Source of the DNA: Anaerolineae bacterium
GTDB lineage: Bacteria > Chloroflexota > Anaerolineae > B4-G1
Length of the DNA stretch: 5,751 bases
Reading direction: 5' to 3'
NCBI GenBank assembly: GCA_030612185.1
Contig: JAUWOI010000306.1
Coordinates: forward strand, 1 to 5,751
The first letter of the stretch is position 1, and each line of letters begins with the position of its first letter. The notes beneath the pieces were generated by a model, which was not told the origin of the DNA, ran no database searches, and was given only the letters and a program-made list of their open reading frames with translations. This document shows, piece by piece, positions 1-4,889 of this stretch. The position numbers and the translations under genes were made by a program.

Positions 1-2
1 AG

Positions 3-46
3 CCAACCAACCAACTAACCAACTAACTAACTAACTAACCAACCAA
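3..46. repeat. CCAA/CTAA tetranucleotide tandem tract
   Basis: Eleven consecutive 4-base units are visible: CCAA x3, CTAA, CCAA, CTAA x4, CCAA x2. The + strand has no G from base 3 to 51, so a transcript here would be unstructured. Because the period is 4, the CTAA units place TAA in all three + frames, so any gene entering from the left must terminate here. It lies directly upstream of the NuoC-like gene and resembles the other short tandems between the genes of this window. Confidence 0.9.
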
Positions 47-62
47 TCCAAGACTGCAATCG

Positions 63-69
63 AGAGAGG
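63..69 (+). promoter_or_regulatory. Weak ribosome binding site for the NuoC-like gene
   Basis: AGAGAGG lies 7 bases before the GTG at 77. An in-frame TAA at 71-73 blocks any longer reading, so this purine run supports GTG 77 as the start. No convincing promoter is visible between the tandem tract and the gene, which fits co-transcription from upstream. Confidence 0.5.
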
Positions 70-76
70 CTAAGAC

Positions 77-511
77 GTGCACCCAGAAGCAATCTTACAA
101 GCACTGCAGGAGACCTTCCCGGCCGAGACAATTGAAGCGCAGGCGGTACCAATAGGCGAAACCTTCGTCGAACTGTCGCCGGACTGTATCCACCCGGCCG
201 CGCAGGTTCTCGTCGAGCGCTTCGGCCTGCGCCACCTTTCGACTATCACCGGGCAGGATACCGGCAGCGAGATTGAGTTGCTCTACCACTTCTGGGATGG
301 CGGTGGTCTGACGCTGCGCACGTCACTGCCACGGGAGGAGCCGCACATCGCCACGCTGACCGACCTGATCCCCGGCGCCGCCTTCTACGAGCGCGAGGTG
401 AGCGAGATGCTGGGCGTCACTTTCGACGGCCATCCCAACCCACGCCCGCTGCTACTGCCGGACGACTGGGACAAGGAACAATTACCAATGAGAATGAACA
501 ATGAAAAATGA
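77..511 (+). CDS. NuoC-like (30 kDa) subunit of a group 4 [NiFe] hydrogenase / complex I-like enzyme
   Basis: This is a 144-residue soluble protein of the NADH dehydrogenase 30 kDa subunit family (NuoC, MbhK, EchD, N-terminal part of HycE). In these complexes the subunit packs against the large and small catalytic subunits on the cytoplasmic side and binds no cofactor. The recognisable signature is near the C-terminus: Tyr104-Glu-Arg-Glu107, then MLGVTFDGHPNPRPLLLPDDW at about 111-131, matching the family's ERE..DM.GI.F.GHP....L.P.DW pattern. Translation starts at GTG 77, because a TAA at 71-73 closes the frame upstream. The last residues (MRMNNEK) are encoded by degenerate ATGA-type repeat DNA, and the TGA stop lies inside an ATGACCA unit, so the natural C-terminus may have been replaced. 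The hydrogenase large subunit follows after 47 bases. A NuoC of a degenerate complex I is the alternative, but the next gene argues for hydrogenase. Confidence 0.88.
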   Translation: MHPEAILQALQETFPAETIEAQAVPIGETFVELSPDCIHPAAQVLVERFGLRHLSTITGQDTGSEIELLYHFWDGGGLTLRTSLPREEPHIATLTDLIPGAAFYEREVSEMLGVTFDGHPNPRPLLLPDDWDKEQLPMRMNNEK

Positions 512-524
512 CCAATGACCAATG
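508..524. repeat. ATGACCA heptamer tandem at the NuoC-like stop codon
   Basis: ATGACCA at 508-514 and 515-521 is followed by ATG at 522-524. Degenerate ATGA/AATGA units extend left to about 487. The NuoC-like stop codon (TGA 509-511) lies within the first unit. Confidence 0.8.
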
Positions 525-536
525 GATTGACTAACC

Positions 537-565
537 GACTAAATGACCAGGTGACTAAATGACCA
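537..565. repeat. 16-base-period direct repeat over the large-subunit start
   Basis: GACTAAATGACCA occurs at 537-549 and again at 553-565, exactly 16 bases apart. The second copy contains the large-subunit start codon (ATG 559-561). The ATG in the first copy (543) opens a frame that closes at once (ATG ACC AGG TGA), so only the second copy can initiate the gene. Confidence 0.8.
549..554 (+). promoter_or_regulatory. Ribosome binding site of the hydrogenase large subunit
   Basis: AGGTGA matches the anti-Shine-Dalgarno sequence and ends 4 bases before ATG 559. It bridges the two copies of the 16-base-period repeat and fixes the start of the large subunit at 559. Confidence 0.65.
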
Positions 566-1641
566 AAATAACCATCCCCATCGGCCCGCAGCACCCGGCG
601 CTCAAGGAGCCGCTCTCGTTCCTACTGACCGTCGAAGGGGAGCGGATCGTGGAGAGTGCCCTGCGCCTCGGCTACGTCCACCGGGGCATCGAGCGCATCT
701 GCCAGAACCGCAGCTACGTGCAGAACGTCCACGTGGTGGAACGCATCTGCGGCATCTGCTCGCACATCCACACCATCACCTATTGCCAGGGGGTCGAGGC
801 GCTGCTGGGGCTGCAGGTGCCCCAGCGGGCGCTCTACCTGCGCACGCTGTTGTGCGAACTGGAGCGCATCCACAGCCACATGCTCTGGCTGGGCGTGCTG
901 GCCGAAAATGTGGGCTTCACCACCATATTCATGTACGCCTGGCGCGACCGCGAGATCGTGCTGGACATTATGGAGGAACTCTCCGGCGGGCGTGTGGCCC
1001 ACGCTGTCAACGTCATCGGCGGCGTGCGCATTGACGTGGACGAACCGCAAGTGGACTCGATTCTGACGCGGCTCAATGGGTTGGAACGGCAGATTGAGAC
1101 CCTGCTGGGCGTGATCCAGCACGAGCGCACTTTCCAGGTGCGCACGCGCGGCGTGGGCCACCTCTCGGCTGAACAGGTGCGCCGCTACTGCGTGGTCGGG
1201 CCTATAGCGCGCGCTTCGGGCGTGGACGTGGACCTGCGGCGCGATGCGCCCTATGCTGCCTACGACCGGCTCGACTTCCGCGTCATCACTGCCGAGGAGG
1301 GGGACGTGTGGGCGCGCACAATGGTGCGTATGCTGGAGACTATCGAGAGCCTGCACCTGTGTCGCCAACTGCTGGCCGGACTGCCAGGTGGTCCGACGAC
1401 GGTACGTGCTCGACGCCGCGTGCCGCCCGGCGAGGTTGTCAGCCGCGCTGAAGCGCCACGCGGCGAGCTGATTTACTACATCCGCAGTGACGGCAGCGAC
1501 AGACCGGCGCGGGTCAAAATCCGCACACCCACGCTGCCGGCGTTGAGCACTCTGCCCGACCAACTGCGGGGCGTCCACACTGCCGACGTGCCCACCGTGC
1601 TGGCCGGGGTGGACCTGTGCATCGCCTGTGCGGATCGGTAG
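559..1641 (+). CDS. Group 4 membrane-bound [NiFe]-hydrogenase large (NuoD-like) subunit
   Basis: This 360-residue protein belongs to the NuoD/HycE/EchE/MbhL family, the catalytic subunit that carries the NiFe site on the cytoplasmic side. The N-terminal metal-binding motif is RICGICSHIH at 62-71 (Cys64, Cys67), preceded by the family stretch GYVHRGIE at 38-45. The C-terminal motif is DLCIACADR at 352-360 (Cys354, Cys357), with Leu in place of the usual Pro. All four cysteine ligands are present, unlike NuoD of complex I. Other family blocks are SHMLWLG at 106-112 and PRGELIYYIRSDGS at about 300-313. The protein ends at the Arg after which group 4 large subunits with a C-terminal extension are cut during maturation (HycI on HycE in E. 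coli), so it has no extension to remove. The TAG stop lies in a GGTAGATTGG repeat unit. The exact group 4 subgroup cannot be assigned by eye. Confidence 0.92.
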   Translation: MTKITIPIGPQHPALKEPLSFLLTVEGERIVESALRLGYVHRGIERICQNRSYVQNVHVVERICGICSHIHTITYCQGVEALLGLQVPQRALYLRTLLCELERIHSHMLWLGVLAENVGFTTIFMYAWRDREIVLDIMEELSGGRVAHAVNVIGGVRIDVDEPQVDSILTRLNGLERQIETLLGVIQHERTFQVRTRGVGHLSAEQVRRYCVVGPIARASGVDVDLRRDAPYAAYDRLDFRVITAEEGDVWARTMVRMLETIESLHLCRQLLAGLPGGPTTVRARRRVPPGEVVSRAEAPRGELIYYIRSDGSDRPARVKIRTPTLPALSTLPDQLRGVHTADVPTVLAGVDLCIACADR

Positions 1642-1646
1642 ATTGG
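1637..1646. repeat. Single TAGATTGG-type octamer unit containing the large-subunit stop
   Basis: GGTAGATTGG is the exact reverse complement of CCAATCTACC found at 1819-1828, 1835-1844 and 1843-1852. It supplies the TAG stop codon (1639-1641) of the large subunit. With the downstream tract it forms an inverted pair bordering the 1642-1855 gap. Confidence 0.7.
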
Positions 1647-1855
1647 GAAATGATGCACGGATGCGCCAGCTCGTTGGCGTCTTTGGCTGGTGAAGATATA
1701 CAGTCTGCGTCGTTGGTCCCGGCGGCAAGACCACCGCAACAAGACTTCGCCGAGCTCAGTCGAGGCGGTGCAGCATCCGGAATCTGCGCGTTTGGCAAAA
1801 AGTGCCCGGTAGTGAACACCAATCTACCAATTTACCAATCTACCAATCTACCATT
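1642..1855. other. 214-base gap between large subunit and NuoH-like gene, no gene recognised
   Basis: No convincing gene or RNA was found here. A small hairpin is possible at 1664-1679 (CGCCA / TGGCG with a 6-base loop), but no T-run follows, so it is not a clear terminator. A second inverted pair, CACCGC 1732-1737 and GCGGTG 1765-1770, encloses ACTTCGCCGAGCTCAGTCGA (1744-1763), which looks like a relative of the dispersed CTTCG..CTCAG palindromic repeats. The ends carry inverted copies of the octamer (1637-1646 and 1819-1852). The gap may be a decayed repeat element. Confidence 0.5.
1819..1852. repeat. CCAATCTA octamer tandem upstream of the NuoH-like gene
   Basis: Units are CCAATCTA (1819-1826), CCAATTTA (1827-1834), CCAATCTA (1835-1842), CCAATCTA (1843-1850), then CC. 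The tract has no G, contains no stop codon in any + frame, and ends 3 bases before the ATG of the next gene. The opposite orientation, TAGATTGG, occurs after the large-subunit and NuoH-like genes. Confidence 0.95.
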
Positions 1856-2794
1856 ATGAATGACTGGTTATCTGCCTTGTTCGCGCTGTTTATCTTCCCC
1901 GGCTTCGGGTTCCTCTTCGCCTGCGCGCTGGCCTTCCAGTGGATTGACCGGCGGGTAGCAGCGCGCTTGCAGGGACGCATCGGGCCGCCCTGGTTCCAGC
2001 CGCTGGCCGACTTTATCAAGTTAATGGTCAAGGAGGACACGCTGCCCGTCGGGGCCCACGAGTTGGCCTGCGCGGCGCTGCCGCTGGTGTCACTGGCGGC
2101 GGTGCTGACCACCGCGCTGTACATCCCTGTCGGCGGACGGGCGAGCAGTGCCTTCGAGGGCGATTTGATCGTGGTGCTCTTCTTGCTCAGCATCCCGGCG
2201 CTGGCCTACTTCCTGGCCGGCTGGCTCTCCGTCAGCGTCTTCAGCATCGTCGGCGGCAACCGCTCACTGCTGCAATACTTTGCCTACGAGGTGCCCTTCC
2301 TGATGGCGCTCTGCGGCCCGGCCATCCTCAGCGGCTCCTGGTCCATCTCGCGCATCGCCGCGCAGCAGTCGCACACGGCCTGGATGGTGCTCGTGCAGCC
2401 ACTGGGTTTCCTGCTGGCGCTCATCGGGCTGATCGGCAAACTGAAGCGGTCGCCCTTTGATATTCCCAAGGCCAAGTCAGAGATCGGCGCCGGCCCGTTG
2501 ACCGAGTTCAGCGGGCGCAAATTAGCACTGTGGTACCTCACGCTGCACATGCAGATGGTGGTCGGTATTTTCCTGCTGGTCAATCTCTTCCTGGGTGGCT
2601 GCGGCAACTGGCTGGCCATCCCGGCCACGCTGGTCTTCGGCGTCAAGGCACTGCTGATCTTGCTCATCCTGTCGGTGACTAGCGTGCTCTACGCCCGGCT
2701 GCGCATTGACCAACTGGCAAACCTCGGTTGGCGGGTGCTGGCGCCGTTGGCGCTGCTGCAAATGTTGGCTATAATCTGGATCGGAGTTGGATAG
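1856..2794 (+). CDS. NuoH-like (MbhM/EchB) membrane subunit of the hydrogenase
   Basis: This 312-residue, very hydrophobic protein is of the NuoH/HycD/EchB/MbhM family, which anchors the soluble catalytic arm and forms the first part of the ion-translocation path. About eight membrane segments can be placed, near residues 7-28, 72-93, 104-123, 143-160, 176-197, 229-248, 256-278 and 293-311. Two family signatures are clear: RLQGRIGPPWFQPLADFIKL at 37-56 followed by MVKED, and FDIPKAKSEIGAGPLTEFSG at 201-220, with acidic residues Glu209 and Glu217. ATG 1856 is preferred as start because the family N-terminal helix begins there. The frame stays open upstream only through stop-free octamer repeats. 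No Shine-Dalgarno sequence is visible in front of the ATG. The TAG stop lies in a TAGATTGG unit. hppA follows after 32 bases. Confidence 0.92.
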   Translation: MNDWLSALFALFIFPGFGFLFACALAFQWIDRRVAARLQGRIGPPWFQPLADFIKLMVKEDTLPVGAHELACAALPLVSLAAVLTTALYIPVGGRASSAFEGDLIVVLFLLSIPALAYFLAGWLSVSVFSIVGGNRSLLQYFAYEVPFLMALCGPAILSGSWSISRIAAQQSHTAWMVLVQPLGFLLALIGLIGKLKRSPFDIPKAKSEIGAGPLTEFSGRKLALWYLTLHMQMVVGIFLLVNLFLGGCGNWLAIPATLVFGVKALLILLILSVTSVLYARLRIDQLANLGWRVLAPLALLQMLAIIWIGVG

Positions 2795-2811
2795 ATTGGT
2801 AGATTGGTAGG
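2792..2811. repeat. TAGATTGG octamer tandem between the NuoH-like gene and hppA
   Basis: TAGATTGG at 2792-2799 and 2800-2807 is followed by TAGG. This is the reverse complement of the CCAATCTA tract at 1819-1852. The first unit provides the NuoH-like stop codon (TAG 2792-2794), and the last partial unit merges with the hppA ribosome binding site. Confidence 0.9.
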
Positions 2812-2816
2812 AGGAG
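2809..2816 (+). promoter_or_regulatory. Ribosome binding site of hppA
   Basis: AGGAGGAG is a strong Shine-Dalgarno sequence ending 10 bases before GTG 2827. It starts inside the last TAGG of the octamer tract. The spacing is slightly long, but no other start codon in this frame fits better. Confidence 0.75.
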
Positions 2817-2826
2817 TAGAGCAAAC

Positions 2827-4845
2827 GTGAATAATGTCATCGTGCTTACCGTCCCCACTGTGGGTCTCCTGGGGCTGCTCTTCAGCCTCTACCTGGCCCA
2901 CAGCACTCTGAAGAACGACCCCGGCCCACTGGAAATCACCACCATCTCTCGCGCTATCCAGGTCGGGGCGACGACCTTTATGCGGCGGGAATATCGTGTC
3001 ATGGGGTTGACGGCCCTGCTCTTCGCCGTCTTCCTGGCCCTGGTGCTGAACGTCTACGTCATGTTCGCCTTTCTCATCGGGGTGCTTTGTTCCACCCTCT
3101 CCGGTTTCATTGGCATGAGCATCGCCACCCGGGCCAATGGCCGCGTCACCTTTGCTGCCAGAGGTGGCCTGAGCAAAGCCCTGCACGTGGCCTTCTCCGG
3201 CGGGGCGGTGATGGGCATGGCCGTGGTCAGCCTGGGCGCGCTGGGCATCTCAGGGGTGTATCTGCTCTTCGATCTCCTGCCCTCCACCCCCGACCCCCTG
3301 ACGGTCATCACCGGCTACTCGATGGGGGCCAGTTTCGTCGCCATCTTCATCCGCATCGGGGGCGGCATCTTTACCAAGGCGGCGGAGATGGGAGCCGACC
3401 TGGTGGGCAAGGTAGAGGTGGGCATCCCCGAGGACGACCCGCGCAACGCCGCCGTCATCGCCGACCTGGTGGGTGACAATGTGGGTGACGTGGCCGGATT
3501 GGGCTCCGACCTGAACCAGTCCTACACCGATACGATTATTACCTCCCTCATCATCGGCGCTACGGCCCAGAGCGCCGGTGGCCTGTACCTGGGCGAGAAA
3601 GGCATCATCTTCCCCTTGCTGCTGGTAGCGATGGGCATCGTGGTCTCGGCGCTGGGCGTCCTGATGGTCAAGACGCTGGCCCGCAAAGACGTGAGCCGGC
3701 CGGAGGCGGTGCTGAAGGTGGGGATGTTGACCGGTGGGGCGCTCTCGCTGCTCGGCATCCTGCTGCTCTCCCGCTTCTACCTGGGACACCTGGAGCCCTT
3801 TTACGCCGCCACGTCCGGTCTGGTGGTGGGAGTGCTCATCGGTCTGAACACCGAGTACTATACCTACAAGAAGCCGCTCCATTCCATCGTCGTCTCCAGC
3901 GAGACAGGGGCAGCGACCAACATCATCACCGGCCTGGCCGTGGGCCTGGAAAGCACCGTACTCTCCATGATCTTGCTGGGGCTGGGTTTGGTCGTGGCCC
4001 ATCACTTCGCCGGGCTCTATGGCATCGCCCTCTCCGGCTTAGGGATGCTCTCCATTATGGGACTCAATTTGTCCCTGGATGCCTACGGCCCCATCGCCGA
4101 CAACGCCGGCGGGATCGCTCAGATGAGCAATCAGCCCTCAGAGATTCGGGACATTACCGACCGCCTGGACGCAGTGGGCAACACCACGGCCGCCATCGGC
4201 AAAGCCTTCGCCGCCAGCGCCACCGCCGCCGCCGCCCTCTCTCTCCTCACCGCCTACTCCGAAGCGGCCCACATCGTGCACCTCGACATCCGGGAGCCCA
4301 GAGTGATGGCCGGGTTGTTGATCGGCGGCGTGTTACCGGCGCTCTTTTCGGCGATGGTGATCAAATCGGTGGGGCGCACGGCGCAGTTGATGGTGCTCGA
4401 GGTGCGGCGGCAATTCCGGGAGATGGCCGGCTTGCTGGAAGGCAAAGTGCAGCCAGACTACTCACGCTGTGTGGACATCGCCACCCGGGGCGCTCTGGGC
4501 CAGTTGGTGCTGCCCTGCCTGTTGGCCATCAGTATCCCCTTTATCACCGTCTTTGTCCTGGGCCGGGAGGCGTTGGCCGGACTGCTGGCCGGATGCATCG
4601 TCTGTGGCATTTTCCTGGCCCTCTTTATGGCCAACGCCGGCGGCGCCTGGGATAACGCCAAGAAACGGATCGAGGCGGGAGAGTTGGGCGGCAAGGGCTC
4701 ATTGGCACACAAGGCCAGTGTCATCGGCGATATGGTGGGCGATCCGCTCAAGGATACCGCCGGCCCCACACTCGACATCCTGGTGCAGTTGATGGCTACG
4801 GTATCGTTGGCCTTTACCCCGTTGTTTCTGAGGATCCTGGAATGA
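2827..4845 (+). CDS. hppA: K+-dependent-type membrane-bound ion-pumping pyrophosphatase
   Basis: This 672-residue membrane pyrophosphatase hydrolyses PPi in the cytoplasm and pumps H+ and/or Na+ outward. Its length and hydrophobicity fit the usual 16-helix fold. Active-site blocks are Arg176, then GADLVGKVE at 189-197, EDDPRN at 202-207, VGDNVGD at 215-221, DAYGPIADNAGGI at 418-430, and the C-terminal HKA (628-630) with GDMVGDPLKDTAGP at 634-647. In GNTTAAIGK (451-459), Ala455 and Gly458 stand where K+-independent enzymes carry Lys and Thr, so K+ dependence is predicted. The ion-gate helix reads GSDLNQSYTD (226-235). The position of the Tm-type gate Glu is Gln231, while Asp235 sits where plant-type H+-PPases carry Glu, so ion specificity is uncertain. 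The usual AADVGAD is AAEMGAD here (185-191). The start is GTG after a strong ribosome binding site. The gene lies between the NuoH-like and NuoI-like hydrogenase genes, probably in one transcript. Confidence 0.96.
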   Translation: MNNVIVLTVPTVGLLGLLFSLYLAHSTLKNDPGPLEITTISRAIQVGATTFMRREYRVMGLTALLFAVFLALVLNVYVMFAFLIGVLCSTLSGFIGMSIATRANGRVTFAARGGLSKALHVAFSGGAVMGMAVVSLGALGISGVYLLFDLLPSTPDPLTVITGYSMGASFVAIFIRIGGGIFTKAAEMGADLVGKVEVGIPEDDPRNAAVIADLVGDNVGDVAGLGSDLNQSYTDTIITSLIIGATAQSAGGLYLGEKGIIFPLLLVAMGIVVSALGVLMVKTLARKDVSRPEAVLKVGMLTGGALSLLGILLLSRFYLGHLEPFYAATSGLVVGVLIGLNTEYYTYKKPLHSIVVSSETGAATNIITGLAVGLESTVLSMILLGLGLVVAHHFAGLYGIALSGLGMLSIMGLNLSLDAYGPIADNAGGIAQMSNQPSEIRDITDRLDAVGNTTAAIGKAFAASATAAAALSLLTAYSEAAHIVHLDIREPRVMAGLLIGGVLPALFSAMVIKSVGRTAQLMVLEVRRQFREMAGLLEGKVQPDYSRCVDIATRGALGQLVLPCLLAISIPFITVFVLGREALAGLLAGCIVCGIFLALFMANAGGAWDNAKKRIEAGELGGKGSLAHKASVIGDMVGDPLKDTAGPTLDILVQLMATVSLAFTPLFLRILE

Positions 4846-4856
4846 GCCTGGAATGA
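4836..4856. repeat. 10-base direct duplication over the hppA stop
   Basis: CCTGGAATGA occurs at 4836-4845, ending in the hppA stop TGA, and again at 4847-4856 after one base. It looks like a small local duplication. Each copy contains ATGA, giving only very short downstream frames. Confidence 0.7.
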
Positions 4857-4876
4857 AAACATCGCCACGCCAAAAC

Positions 4877-4880
4877 GGAG
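4877..4880 (+). promoter_or_regulatory. Ribosome binding site of the NuoI-like gene
   Basis: GGAG ends 9 bases before ATG 4890. It is the only Shine-Dalgarno-like run in the 44-base gap after hppA and supports the 4890 start. Confidence 0.55.
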
Positions 4881-4889
4881 CCGGGTAGA

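Noticed and set aside
1664..1680. Intrinsic terminator after the large subunit
   Set aside because: The stem is only 5 base pairs and no T-run follows. The NuoH-like gene belongs to the same complex, so termination here is unlikely.
622..1734. Long open frame on the - strand opposite the hydrogenase large subunit
   Set aside because: His/Asp/Ala/Gln-rich composition typical of the complement of a high-GC gene, with no family motif. The + strand encodes an unmistakable protein.
1706..1745. GPGGKTTAT string in one + frame of the gap, resembling a P-loop
   Set aside because: It lacks the first Gly of GxxxxGK[ST], the frame has no fitting start, and the region looks like repeat DNA.
1802..1855. 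Upstream extension of the NuoH-like gene from GTG 1802
   Set aside because: The added residues are just translated octamer repeats (LPIYQST). The family N-terminal helix begins at ATG 1856.
1..2811. CRISPR array as an explanation for the tandem repeats
   Set aside because: Units are 4 to 16 bases and directly adjacent or nearly so, without uniform unique spacers.
3250..4005. Long - strand open frame opposite hppA
   Set aside because: Same reason: a Gln/His/Asp-rich shadow of a conserved + strand gene.
4853..4888. Eleven-codon frame ending one base before the ferredoxin start
   Set aside because: No ribosome binding site, no attenuator-like structure, and it arises from the CCTGGAATGA duplication. 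Too short to support.
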